From contig NZ_OY762929.1 of the NCBI RefSeq assembly GCF_963666675.1, positions 2,108,001-2,172,000 on the forward strand: a stretch of 64,000 nucleotides of DNA, given 5' to 3'. A model generated the notes under the pieces. That model saw nothing but the letters and a program-made list of their open reading frames with translations. It had not been told where the DNA came from and did not search any database. The position numbers and the translations under genes were made by a program. The stretch's first letter is position 1, and each line of letters begins with the position of its first letter. The stretch is from an uncultured Desulfobacter sp. Lineage in GTDB: Bacteria; Desulfobacterota; Desulfobacteria; Desulfobacterales; Desulfobacteraceae. Shown in pieces: positions 18,401 through 28,026 of the stretch.

Positions 18401-19232
18401 CCAGGCCGCCGTCGGACTGCATGAAAAGAAGGCCGGTATGGGTAAGCTTGTCCTTGAATCCCTGCCTGAAACTGTCAAGATAGGTGCGGATATGCGGATT
18501 GAGGTAGGCGTCCACCATGGTGGTATCGCCCCTGGGCACAAGCTTTACCCGGGGCATGACCTGGGAGGAGAGAGAAATCTGGGTAAATCCGATTTCCCTG
18601 GCCATACGGCCGATAGCCTGTTCATGTTCGGGCCAGGCATAGGCGTGCATGAGCACAACGGAGAGACTGCGGATCCCCCGGTCATAGACCGCCTCGAGGT
18701 CGGATCGTATTGCCTCTGGGTCCAGGGGGCGAATCACGGCCAGGCGGTCACCGGTAATCCCTTTTACTATTTGCTCGGCTACTGCCGAGGCGTCTTCGTC
18801 CTCCCGCAGGATTCTCAGGCGTTCATCCGCTTCAATGACCTCCTGGTACAAAAGCTCGGGCTTTTTGATCTCCAGGTCAAAAATTTTCGGCCGATCCTGG
18901 TTGCCGATTTGGAGAATATCGCCAAATCCCCGGGTCACCACCAGGGCGCTGGGCGCGCCTTTGCGTTCCAATAAAGCGTTGGTGGCGACGGTGGTCCCCA
19001 TGCGTATCCACTCAATTTGCCCGGCATAGAACTGTGCTTTGGGCACAGGTTTTCCGGTGACCTCTTCTAATATGCGCCGGATGCCTTCACGGGGGGCGTC
19101 AGGATAGTTCCGGGGATCTTCGGACAACAGCTTCATGACCCGGAATCCGGCTTCTCCGGGCACCTCGGCATAGATGTCCGTAAACGTTCCGCCACGGTCA
19201 ATGGAAAAACGGCATTTGGTTGGATCTGACAT
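15438..19232 (-). CDS. 5-oxoprolinase / N-methylhydantoinase fused A+B subunits
   Basis: A 1,264-residue fusion of HyuA-like (about residues 1-690) and HyuB-like (about 740-1264) domains. Enzymes of this type use ATP to open 5-oxoproline or hydantoin rings in the cytosol. HyuA marks are SIDRGGTFTDIYAE, GTTVATNALLERKG and FDMGGTSTDVS. HyuB marks are LPVHLGSMSDAVKAQI, GDVLVSNHPAAGGSHLPD and RRGSGGRGQFNGGDG. Full-length fused forms are usually annotated 5-oxoprolinase, but hydantoin use cannot be excluded. It starts 14 bp after the trmO stop in the same direction. Confidence 0.9.
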   Translation of the reverse strand: MSDPTKCRFSIDRGGTFTDIYAEVPGEAGFRVMKLLSEDPRNYPDAPREGIRRILEEVTGKPVPKAQFYAGQIEWIRMGTTVATNALLERKGAPSALVVTRGFGDILQIGNQDRPKIFDLEIKKPELLYQEVIEADERLRILREDEDASAVAEQIVKGITGDRLAVIRPLDPEAIRSDLEAVYDRGIRSLSVVLMHAYAWPEHEQAIGRMAREIGFTQISLSSQVMPRVKLVPRGDTTMVDAYLNPHIRTYLDSFRQGFKDKLTHTGLLFMQSDGGLAGADGFTGSRAILSGPAGGVVGYAMTTFDAEKKEPVIGFDMGGTSTDVSRFGGEYELVFETQTAGVRIQAPQLHIKTVAAGGGSRLFFDNGMFQVGPESAGAHPGPVCYRKKGYLTVTDANLVLGRIQPKYFPHIFGATEDQPLDVEAARKAMAGLTDDINTYCAAAGLPAMTMEGVALGFIRVANEVMVRPIREISVMRGFDIKNHVLATFGGAGPQHACAIARILGISKIFIHRFSGILSAYGMGMADVVTERQQPSSAVLCPQALQETDAVFEQLEKDARRELNHQGFSDEAIDADRFLNLRYQGTDTAIMICRPQGKGNQDNDYAAAFRSVYRREFGFDLSDRQILIDDIRIRARAKAAGVQRINISKANGDAPVLDTVQCCFEDGRQKTCVYDLEGLAAGHCIAGPALLIHQTSTILIEPGCTAAITQNGDVEITVGSGTRTQIDTILDPAQLSIFSNLFMSIAEQMGRMLQKTAISTNIKERLDFSCALFGPNGELVANAPHLPVHLGSMSDAVKAQIQRRANNLTPGDVLVSNHPAAGGSHLPDITVITPVFKNDQVIFWMASRGHHADIGGITPGSMPPNSRSLKEEGACIESFKLVENGIFQEAGISDLLLAPGKIKPAPGRPPISGTRLLAENISDLKAQIAANQKGIELVLEMVNDYGLDVVQAYMQHVQDAAEESVRERLKALSKSKGLAERDTICAKDHLDDGSPIGLALTIDRKDGSAIFDFQGTGAQIWGNCNAPKAVTKSAILYCLRCLIDKDLPLNHGCLIPITVKIPKGSLLDPSTDAAVVGGNVLTSQRITDVVLKAFGVAAASQGCMNNFTFGNDRFGYYETIAGGAGAGPTWHGRTGVQTHMTNTRITDPEILERRYPVLLREFSIRRGSGGRGQFNGGDGLVREVEFLAPLNVAILSERRVFAPYGMDGGEPGKKGLNLFIKKDGTAINMGAKNDILAQPGERFRIMSPGGGGFGTPTPDEQTDS

Positions 19233-19246
19233 GGATACTCCTTGTT

Positions 19247-19672
19247 TTACTCAGCGCTTGGACAATCGTGGTGCCCTGTGACCATGGGCTTTATATCCAG
19301 AATCGGGGTGCCGTCCATCATGTCGATATTTTTGACTCCAATGTGCCCGTCCGCTTTACTTGTTACCTCAACGACACTCAAACCAACGGCATTGGGGCGA
19401 ATGGGCGAACAAATGCTGAACACGCCCCTGGAAGACGACCGGTGGGGCGGGGTCTGGAAGAGGTTGCTTGAATTAAATGCCGGGCTTTTGTGAAAATGGA
19501 AAAGCACCACAATTTTTTGTCCGATTTCAATATCACGCAGGGCAGGGGCAAATTCGGCAAGGATCTCCAAACTGCCTTTCTCCTGGGATACGGACCAGTG
19601 ACGGGGTAATTTTGTTGCATTGGTTTTTACAAAGCCAATTGGCGAAAAGGAAATGGATATGTCTTCTGTCAT
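19247..19672 (-). CDS. trmO: TrmO-like tRNA (N6-threonylcarbamoyladenosine-37) methyltransferase
   Basis: A 141-residue TsaA/VirR-type protein, shorter than the E. coli enzyme, of the kind that methylates t6A37 in some tRNAs. Family motifs are FSPIGFVKTN at the N-terminus, the segment VLFHFHKS, then RGVFSICSPIRPNAVGLSVVEV, and DMMDGTPILDIKP near the C-terminus. I choose the ATG at 19672, which has AGGTGAT just upstream, over a GTG three codons earlier. Confidence 0.85.
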   Translation of the reverse strand: MTEDISISFSPIGFVKTNATKLPRHWSVSQEKGSLEILAEFAPALRDIEIGQKIVVLFHFHKSPAFNSSNLFQTPPHRSSSRGVFSICSPIRPNAVGLSVVEVTSKADGHIGVKNIDMMDGTPILDIKPMVTGHHDCPSAE

Positions 19673-20341
19673 TATAATCACCTATTCTTAATTTATGGAT
19701 AGTTGGTCGCCTTTTGGCGTCAACAAGGTGTCTACTTAACACAGTTCGCGAGCCTCGTACACGTTCAACTACATACGATAACAATTGTGTGAAATCAGTT
19801 TGCAAAGCAATTGAGTCAGGTGAGCCCATTTTACATGCATATTAAACTTGTAAAACGGGTTGAATTTATATATGGTTTTTCATTCTTTTCTTGTCAAAAG
19901 CCAACTTATTCGATACTTGTAAAGAAAAAATCATTCTTGTAAATCGTTCAAAATAAGGGATACATCGTGCCAGTATCGAGTTGTAAACGTATGATACGTA
20001 TAGGGATACTCCCTAAAGTCATCATCTTTGTTACCACACTGATAATTCTGCATTTTTTGCTTTTATATCTGTTTGTCAGCGAAAAACTGGAAGATACAAA
20101 CGCCCAGATTATTCAAAGAGCTGAAAGCATGGGCGAAAGCTATCTGCTTTCACAAAAATTGATCAGCCAGGTTGCCATTAACGACAGCATCAAAGGACTT
20201 GACAAAAAATCAACCGAAGCCATTGAGCTTAGAACCCAGGAACTTGCATTTCGCCTGGCCGATTTTCTCTATGAAAGGGATCAGGATATTCTTCAGCTAT
20301 CGGTCATAACGCCTGATCCAAAAATTTATCTTGCTTTATAC

Positions 20342-20388
20342 TGAATCCAAAAAAGGAAAGTTATTGTCCCGGGGCCCTGGCCCCGGGA
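20342..20388 (+). other. In-frame TGA followed by a perfect GC-rich palindrome
   Basis: TGA at 20342-20344 interrupts the kinase in frame; coding character continues unbroken after it (IQKRKVIVPGPWPRE). A palindrome at 20367-20388 starts 22 nt later with arms TCCCGGGGC and GCCCCGGGA and a CCTG loop. A nonsense mutation is the simplest reading. The stem-loop position is loosely like a bacterial SECIS, but the loop lacks the usual GU. Confidence 0.6.
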
Positions 20389-23366
20389 AATCAAAGAATC
20401 TGATCCTCGCCCCGAATGGATACCAGCTCCTATACCCATTGACTGGAAAAATGCCAACAATAGGACCTTGTGGCGAAATCGATCTGCATTTAAGTTTAAT
20501 ACCATTAAAAAGCCCTTGTATAAAGAACTAACCTTTGTTGATTTAAAAGGGTATGAACAGATAAAAATTGCTGATGGCGCCATCTCATCGGACTTAAGAG
20601 ACGTTAGCAAAAAAGAGAATACATATTGCCGGGCCGAAGATTATTTTGAACACCTGGACCATTTAAGGCCGGGTGAAATTTATGTTTCCAGGGTGATTGG
20701 TGCCTACGTCCCTGGTTTTCTTAAGTATACAGATGATGGCGGCGTGAGTGTCGATCCTAAAAGTGCGTATGCCGGAAAAGAGAATCCCAACGGCAAACCG
20801 TTTGAAGGAATTGTCCGCTGGGCGACACCGGTATATAGCGTAACAGGTCAAAAAACAGGGTATGTCACCATGGCCCTGGACCATCAGCATATCATGGAAT
20901 TCACCGATTACGTTGTGACTACCGACGAGTGGTTTTCTGATATATCCGATGCTGGTTCAGGCAATTATGCCTGGCTTTGGGATGACCAAGATCAATGTAT
21001 TTCGCACCCACGGGATTTTTTTATCTGCGGCTATGATCCAAAAACCGGAAAGGAGGTGCCCGGATGGCTGAGTCAACCCACATATGATGAATTCAAGAAG
21101 AGTGGGAAATCCTTTAATGAGTTTATAGAAAATCTTTCCCCGTTCCGAAATTTCACCTTCAGCAAAGCACCCGCATCAGAGCAGATTAAATCCGGCAACA
21201 TTCCCCTGGACTGCAGGGTTCTTGACATGGCGCCCCAATGCGAGGGCTGGCACCGGGGGACTGAAGAGGGCGGATCCGGCTCTTTTCTGATTTTCTGGAG
21301 CAGACTTTGGAAACTGACCACCTACGCGGTTGTTCCCTATTACACCGGTCAGTATGGAAATTCAAAGCGAGGATTTGGATATGTGACTCTGGGTGCCCAA
21401 GTGGCTGATTTCCACAAGGATGCCATGGTGTCCAAGGCCAATATAGAAGAAAGCATTGCCCAGGAGATGGAAACCGTCCAAGAATATAATAAAGAGACAT
21501 GGCGCATAATTCGGGGATTTGATAAGGAAAATAAACAAATATTGTTTTTATTCACTGCATTACTTGATCTTATGACTTTGTTGATACTCAGCTTTTATAT
21601 CTTCAGGATGCTTAAACCCTTAAACCAGGTGACAACGGTTGCCGAAGCGATTCAGAAAGGTGATCTGGATCAGTATATTGAGGTCAACTCTTTGGACGAA
21701 ATCGGTCGTCTGGCGTACGCTTTTAACAAAATGGCTAAATTTTTGGCAAAAGCGGATAAATTGAAAGCTGGCCTCATGGCGGATCAGGTTGAAACAAATA
21801 AACAATTAACCCGGGAAATTGAAGTCCGCAGAAAAGCCGAAGAAGCCCTTCAAAAAGCGCACCTTGACCTGGAGCGGCGTGTGGAGGAACGAACTGCCGA
21901 ACTTAAGCGATCCAACGAGGATCTTAAAAAAGCCAAGGTCATGGCTGAAGCCGCCAGTAAAGCCAAAGGTGCTTTTTTAGCCAATATGAGTCACGAAATC
22001 AGGACGCCGTTGAACGGTATTATCGGTATGGCTGAGCTGGCATTGGACGGCGACCTGATGCCCCGGGAACGCAATACCATTCAGGTCGTCAGCTCGGAAG
22101 CCGATTCTTTGCTAAGAATTGTCAACGATATTCTGGATTTTTCGAAAATCGAAGCCGGGATGCTTGAACTTGAAAGCATTCCCTTTAATCTTCGGGTGCT
22201 GGTTGAGGATCTATCCACGGGAATTGCCTGGCAGGCCGAACAAAAATCTTTGGAGGTCATCACCTATATCTCCAATGATGTGCCGAACCGGGTGGAGGGT
22301 GATCCGGGTAGACTTCGGCAGATTTTGTTGAATCTATCCGGTAACGCCTTAAAGTTTACCCATGAAGGAGAAATTTTCCTCCAGGTCGAGCTGGCGTCCA
22401 TTCGAGGAGATCAGGTGGAAATCCGTTTTGCCGTGACCGATACCGGGATCGGTATCGCCCCGGATAAGCAGCATTCAATTTTTGAAAGTTTTACCCAGGC
22501 AGACGGCTCCACCACCAGAAAATACGGGGGGACCGGCCTTGGCATCACCATTTCTAAACAATTGGTTGAACTCATGGGCGGAAAGCTCATGCTGACCAGT
22601 GTTGAGGGCAAGGGAAGCACCTTTTGTTTCAATATGTTCTGTAAAACGGCCCCGGATAAAGAAGAGAGTTGCGGCGCTAAAGAGATGGTTGATCTTGCCG
22701 GGTTAAAGGTTCTGGTTGTCGATGATATGCCCAACAACCGGTTCATCCTGACAGAGTATCTTGAATACTGGGGCTGTGCTTCGGTTGAGGCGCACAATGC
22801 CCGGACTGCGTTTAAGCACCTGCAAGCCGCCTGTGAGCAGAACGCCCCCTTTGATTTGATTCTGACGGATCACCAAATGCCCGACCAAAGCGGTCTGGAC
22901 CTTTCCCGTCAAATCAGATCAACCCGGGCACTCAAATCAATTCCAATTTTGATTTTGACTTCCATGGGCCAGAAGGGAGACGCAAAAGCGTGCAGGAAGA
23001 TCGGTATCCAGGGATACCTGAATAAACCCATTCGCCGAAATGAGTTGTATAAGGCGATTCAAACCATATTGGGGACGTCGGCAAACGATAATCTTGAAGA
23101 GGCCCCACCATTGGTTACCCGGCATACCCTGGTCGAAGACCTGCGGAAAAGTGTCCGTATACTTCTTGTGGAGGATTATCCGACCAATCAGCAAATAGCC
23201 ATGCGCCATCTGGAAGGCGCCGGATACGGTGTGGACTTGGCTGAAAACGGTAAACAGGCATTGGCTCAGTTTAAACGTAACAGCTATGATTTGATTTGGG
23301 TGCGGCTCTTTTACGACATGTCTGACCAAAGCTGGTAGTCATGATATTTGCCATTCTTTGCCAGCA

Positions 23367-24938
23367 TTACTTGATCACTTTTAGATGCCCCCGTCGTTTC
23401 GGTGAAGGTTTTGGTAGCTTTGTAGCCGGAACCTCACCATGTTGATAAAGAGCCCGGTGATTACGTTCGTATTCGCAGGCTTCATGAAAATTCCAATACT
23501 CATCAAAATCGTTACTACTCCGCAAGGCACGCAGACGCAACACTGCTTCAGCACTGGACAACCGCCATTTGGCACCAGTTATATCCATTCGGTCCTTTAC
23601 AAGATGACGACATGCGCCCTCAATAACTCCTGTGGCAATAGGGAGGCCAAGGTCAAGATAATGATGGTATTCAAGGTACGGTGCTTTATTTTTCAAATAC
23701 GTTGCGCAGGCTTCTACAGGTTTACGTTGTTTGTCTGTAAATTTTTTTAATGTAGCACTTCTACGCATCCCCCCTGCCATCAATCCGGCCTTGCCATCGA
23801 GTACTTTAGCCAAGCGGTACTGGACCCATTTTTCAAGCTCCGGGCCGGATTTGGGATGAAATGCCCTGCCAGCTTTCCAGAGGTATTCAATAACATGAAT
23901 AATATCAACAATGATCGTAAGGGCCACATTTTGTCTTTTGGCCATACGTTTCAGGATTCGTAGTTGTTGATTTTCGCCGTCCACTAAGGCAACCCAATGT
24001 TTTTCGTGGTTGGGATCACGGTGGGAGGCCTCAGAAAAGGCCGATGCAATGACCTGCTCGGCTGATTTTTCAAGGCTTGCCCATACACGCTTTTGTTCCG
24101 GGTGAGGGCTTGTTTTTGTATTCGACTTGTCATTCCCCGGAAGCAAGTCTTGGGGCGTACGTTTAAACGTATCTATAGTATATACAGCGGCAACGGTTGC
24201 CATTCGCTTGGCATTTTTCTTTTCCCCTTTGGATAGCCGGCTTTCCATCTGAGGCTTTCGTTTCCGGGCAGCTTTCCGGGTTTGTTCCCGCAGGTCCTGC
24301 TCATGCATTACCACGCCCTTACCATCGGTGGTGATTACCAGTATTGGACCAGTAACTGTCTCATCCGCCGGGCTGCATTGCCGTATTTCATAAAATGCGT
24401 CAAAATCCCGAGCTGCTCGCTGTGTTAACTCTTCTACCTGACGTTTGGGAATATCGGCTCCAGTGGTTTTCTTGATCGTTTCGACAGTCTCGTCAAAAGA
24501 ACTCTTTGAAGCGTTTTCAGCCACACGGCGACGAAGTTCGAGGGAATAAAGTTCTGGGGGAAGATTCAATCGGGCATCCAACGGGTGCAAACTTGCCACG
24601 CCCTTGTTTCCATATCCGGCACGACTTTCCGATACCGTTCCAAATACGGTTTCGATTTTTCGATCCTGTGGCCTCACTTTCGGTCGAACAATGCCATCGG
24701 CTCCACAGACCGGCTCTTCACAATGACTGGGACCGAGCTTGTCTAAATGTTCCTGAAGCAGGATGCGCATCAGCTCACGTCCTCGTTTTTCAAGTTCTTG
24801 TTCCAAATCACTGAGTTTCACTGAATGATTCTCCTTGGAATTAAGAAAATTGACAATATCATCATAGCATTTTTGCCCCGGATCAATGACGGGGGAAGGT
24901 AAATGCTCCACAGCAGAAAGGGAAACCGCTGGATTCAT
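23367..24938 (-). CDS. ISKra4-type transposase
   Basis: A 523-residue transposase. Family features are an N-terminal region ending in the LELRRRVAENASKSSFDE segment, then a DDE-like core with ITTDGKGVVMHEQD, ALVDGENQQLRIL and TIIVDIIHVIEYLWKAG, and the C-terminal glutamate in TGVIEGACRHLVKDRM. It looks intact and full length. Its ATG overlaps the stop of the DUF4338 gene by 4 bp, so both are one transcription unit. It may be active. Confidence 0.9.
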   Translation of the reverse strand: MNPAVSLSAVEHLPSPVIDPGQKCYDDIVNFLNSKENHSVKLSDLEQELEKRGRELMRILLQEHLDKLGPSHCEEPVCGADGIVRPKVRPQDRKIETVFGTVSESRAGYGNKGVASLHPLDARLNLPPELYSLELRRRVAENASKSSFDETVETIKKTTGADIPKRQVEELTQRAARDFDAFYEIRQCSPADETVTGPILVITTDGKGVVMHEQDLREQTRKAARKRKPQMESRLSKGEKKNAKRMATVAAVYTIDTFKRTPQDLLPGNDKSNTKTSPHPEQKRVWASLEKSAEQVIASAFSEASHRDPNHEKHWVALVDGENQQLRILKRMAKRQNVALTIIVDIIHVIEYLWKAGRAFHPKSGPELEKWVQYRLAKVLDGKAGLMAGGMRRSATLKKFTDKQRKPVEACATYLKNKAPYLEYHHYLDLGLPIATGVIEGACRHLVKDRMDITGAKWRLSSAEAVLRLRALRSSNDFDEYWNFHEACEYERNHRALYQHGEVPATKLPKPSPKRRGHLKVIK

Positions 24939-25822
24939 ATCCCCTCCCTGAGTTGGTGAACAGCATCTTTTTCCAGTGGATATACTAATATGGTTTTTAC
25001 ATCAGCGCCATGACGTTTGCCGAATCGGTCCATGCGCCCACGACCAGTGGTTTTCCCCAACTCAATCCAGGTCGATGCCCGATAACAGCCACCGTGGAAT
25101 TGTTGTCGATCCACCAATGTCTCTACCAGCATGGGTTTAAGACCATACTGCTGTTCCCAATCATCTCTGAGTTCCCGGAGACTACATGACAGTATCATGC
25201 TCGCTAAATTTTGGATGGGAGCAAGGATCAGAAAACGGCTGTTGTTCACCACCTTTTGTAGAGCGACCTTACGCCTTTCATCTGTCCAACCGATCCATTC
25301 ATCGCGAGCACGCATCCGCCAGGCAGGGCTTGAGAACTGGATGCACCCCACAATTTCTCGATGGGGACGGTTTACATAAATCAGATACTGCAATCTGGCG
25401 CCAAAAGGCATTGCATATCCCAGGTAATGATGGCGACCGATGAGTTCCTTAAACAGATCCCTCTGCTCTCGATTCTGAACCCGCTGTATCTCAAGAGGTG
25501 TAAATTCTTCTACGCTGCCACGCAAAGTGCTGTGGGGTTGCTTACAGGGTGTTTGGGGAATACTCTTGTGAAAAACGATCTTTGTTTGTTGTTTCTTTTC
25601 AGGAAGGGTTAGAGCTCCCTTGGCCTCTAAAAGCTCCAAAAAATCACTACATTCCCGGACTTTTAGCCGATCATTAGGGCGTTTCCATTCCAGAAGTTCG
25701 CATACGGTATGTGCCAGTTCTCGTCGGCTAAGGCCTCCACAGGTAGCAACGACTTCCTGGATTAATGCGATTTCTTTACCGGTAAACTTTCGACCACAAA
25801 AGGTTTGTTGCTTGATTTGCAT
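24935..25822 (-). CDS. DUF4338 (DruA-like) protein carried by the IS
   Basis: A 295-residue protein resembling DUF4338, the family of DruA from the Druantia defence system, which is also found beside transposase genes. Recognisable segments are GRHHYLGYAMPFGARLQYL, GCIQFSSPAWRMRARDEWIGW, the conserved LVETLVDRQQFHGGCYRAS and WIELGKTTGRGR. The N-terminal region (about 1-70) is helical and may bind DNA. It is the first gene of the IS, upstream of the transposase with a 4-bp overlap. No other Druantia genes (such as druE) are present, so a transposition-related role is more likely than defence. Confidence 0.75.
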   Translation of the reverse strand: MQIKQQTFCGRKFTGKEIALIQEVVATCGGLSRRELAHTVCELLEWKRPNDRLKVRECSDFLELLEAKGALTLPEKKQQTKIVFHKSIPQTPCKQPHSTLRGSVEEFTPLEIQRVQNREQRDLFKELIGRHHYLGYAMPFGARLQYLIYVNRPHREIVGCIQFSSPAWRMRARDEWIGWTDERRKVALQKVVNNSRFLILAPIQNLASMILSCSLRELRDDWEQQYGLKPMLVETLVDRQQFHGGCYRASTWIELGKTTGRGRMDRFGKRHGADVKTILVYPLEKDAVHQLREGI

Positions 25823-26691
25823 GTCATCTACCTCCCGCTATTCTTTCATAACGGAATTATGACTCGCTGTCCAGGAAATTTTTGCAATTTACATCAGATA
25901 GTCACTGACAAATGAATTATCTTGCTGGAAAGCAGCATAAAAATAAGACTAACAACCCTGAACACCTTTAATGACCATGGCTTTCATATGTTTCAAAAGA
26001 GCCGCACCCATTTGATTTTAATGGATATCCAAATGCCTGAGATGGATGGATACCAGGCCACGGATGCCATCCGGAATTATGAAGCGGAACACAAGACTCA
26101 AAATCCGACTCCCATCATCGCAATGACGGCCCATGTCCTGGAGGGATACAAAGAAAAATGTTTGGCAGCTGGCATGGATGACTTTATCACCAAGCCGTTA
26201 AAGCAAAAGGATTTTCTGGCCAAGGTGCGCAGTTGGATCACGCCGGAGGCTAAACAACCGATCCTTTTGCCTTATTCTGAATTTAAGGCCAAGAGGAATG
26301 CCGAAAAAAAAGAAACCGACCAAGAAGAAGAGGCGCGTCCCTTGGATTATGAAAAGGCCCTTGAAGAATTTGGTGGCGACGAGGATTTTCTGCTTGGGGT
26401 CATCGGCGAGTTTTTAAAAAAGGCTGTGGCACAGATAGAAATCATGCGAAAAGCGTTGAAAGACAATGACACCGAAACCATTATGAGAGAGGCGCATTCC
26501 ATCAAAGGCGCGGCAGGCAATCTTCTGGCAGAAGATTTGTTGTCCGTTGCCTCTCAGTTGGAACAAGCCGCCATCGCCGGTACTTTACAGGCCGGGCCCG
26601 TAATGGTTGAACGGCTGAACACCGAGATTGCCCGTATTTCCGATTTTGTCGAATTTATCTCTTCGGCAGATCCATAACCCATGGGACAATC

Positions 26692-27691
26692 ATGAAAATT
26701 TTAATTGTGGACGATGAAATCACCAGCAGGCTCAAAGCCGATAAACTGGTCAGCAGTCTTGGCCACAAAACCCTTGTCTCCGAAAACGGTGAAACGGCCT
26801 GGGAAATTTGGCAGCATGAAAGGCCCCGGGTGATTATTACAGACTGGATGATGCCTGAAATGACCGGGGTTGAATTGTGTTCGCGAATCCGCAACGCCGA
26901 AGGGGATCAATATACCTATATTATCATGATTACCTCCAAGGACAGCCCGGATGACCTTGAAACAGCCATGCAATACGGTGTTGATGATTTCATTGCCAAG
27001 CCTTTTCGTAAACAGGAACTGGCCGCAAGGCTCAGGCCGGCCCAGCGGACCATTCAGCTTCAAACCAGAGACATTGTTATTTTTTCCATGGCCAAACTGG
27101 CCGAGTCCCGGGATTCTGAAACCGGAAATCATCTGGAACGTATCAGGCACTACTCCAGAACACTGGCCACAACACTAAAAATGAACCAGGTATTTTCTGA
27201 CGAACTTGATGAAAGGTTTATCGAAAATATATTTCAAACCAGCCCCCTGCACGATATCGGCAAGGTGGGCATTCCGGATCATGTTCTGCTGAAGCCGGAC
27301 CGGCTGGACGATTCGGAATTTGAAACCATGAAAACGCACACGATAATCGGGCATAACACCCTCAAAGATGCATTCAGCCGCTACCCGGAAGCTGAATACC
27401 TTCAGATGAGTGCCGATATTGCCTTGTCACACCATGAAAAGTACAATGGCTCGGGTTACCCCAACGGCATCTCAGGAAATGCCATCCCCTTGTCGGCCCG
27501 CATTGTTGCCGTGGCAGATGTCTATGATGCCCCTTGTCAGCAAGCGGGTCTACAAGCAGGCGCTTTCCACGGATATTGCAAGAAGTATCATTGTGAAGGA
27601 AAAAGGGGAGCATTTTGACCCGTTGGTTGTGGATGCTTTTTTGGGCTGCGAACAGAATTTTATAGAGATTTGTTTAAAATTCAAGGCATGA
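26692..27691 (+). pseudogene. Response regulator with HD-GYP phosphodiesterase domain, frameshifted
   Basis: The receiver domain begins MKILIVDDEI, with phospho-Asp at residue 51 (IITDWMMPEMTG). The HD-GYP domain follows: HDIGKVG, then HHEKYNGSGYPNG and PLSARIVAVADVYDA. Frame is lost at a CCCC run (27529-27532): one C too many turns DALVSKRVYKQ into APCQQ and ends the frame at 27618. The C-terminus continues in another frame to 27691. HD-GYP proteins hydrolyse c-di-GMP. Catalytic residues lie before the shift, so a truncated product might keep some activity. A sequencing error in the C run is also possible. Confidence 0.85.
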
Positions 27692-27950
27692 CTATCTTTT
27701 TTTTAAGGGTTTCATCAAAAGCAATGACGATTCAGGCTTTGATCATATTAATGCCCATGTAGACCCCTCCCGTTATGAACGGCAGGTATTGGTTTTTCAT
27801 GATGCCATAAATTTTAAACGACTGGGGGTTACTTACGAAAATACTGTAAATGGTAGAAGTTATGCCGCCATTAATTTGAAAACCGCTCAGTTTATTGGTT
27901 TTGACCCGCCAATGTTGTTGCTTGGTGCCACCGACGAGATTTACAAATAG
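27690..27950 (+). pseudogene. Remnant of an ABC-type substrate-binding protein (PF04392-like)
   Basis: An 86-residue open stretch without a proper start. It contains RQVLVFHDAINFKRLGVTYE, NTVNGRSYAA, then INLKTAQFIGFDPPMLLLG and a stop. The first part resembles the middle, and the last part the C-terminus, of ABC_sub_bind periplasmic proteins, with the section between missing. I infer 5' loss plus an internal deletion. Such proteins are often encoded with sensor kinases, so it may have belonged to the broken signalling locus upstream. Confidence 0.5.
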
Positions 27951-28026
27951 CGAATTTTTTTATATGAGAAGGTTTAATCACGGAACGCACCGAAGGCACT
28001 GAATACAAAATTTTGAATTTTATTGT

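Larger units (their letters stand above)
23298..26009. mobile_element. ISKra4-family insertion sequence, 2,712 bp, with a DUF4338 cargo gene
   Basis: Perfect 15-bp terminal inverted repeats, GGGTGCGGCTCTTTT at 23298-23312 and its complement at 25995-26009. A 9-bp target duplication ATTTGATTT lies at 23289-23297 and 26010-26018. Removing the element and one target copy restores the receiver domain of the host kinase. Both internal genes are on the minus strand: a DUF4338 protein first, then the transposase, with overlapping ends. The GGG-starting ends and 9-bp duplication fit the ISKra4 subgroup. Confidence 0.95.
19967..26677 (+). pseudogene. Hybrid histidine kinase, broken by an in-frame TGA and an ISKra4 insertion
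   Basis: Removing the element at 23298-26009 and one target copy gives a continuous frame of 1,330 codons, interrupted only by TGA at 20342. Order: membrane helix (IFVTTLIILHFLLLYLFV), periplasmic Cache-like sensor, second helix near 21545-21610, HAMP, coiled coil, HisKA (MSHEIRTPLNG, phospho-His about 676), HATPase with GIGIAPDK and GGTGLGITIS, receiver 1 (Asp about 968), receiver 2 (DLILMDIQMPEMDG, Asp about 1113) and Hpt (HSIKGAAGN, His about 1270). The IS splits receiver 2. It was probably the partner of the HD-GYP regulator 14 bp downstream. The separate downstream piece (26019-26677) could still make receiver-Hpt fragments if translated. Confidence 0.9.

Noticed and set aside
24935..25822. 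Druantia defence system
   Set aside because: Only a DruA-like gene is present, inside an IS, without the large helicase or other Druantia genes.
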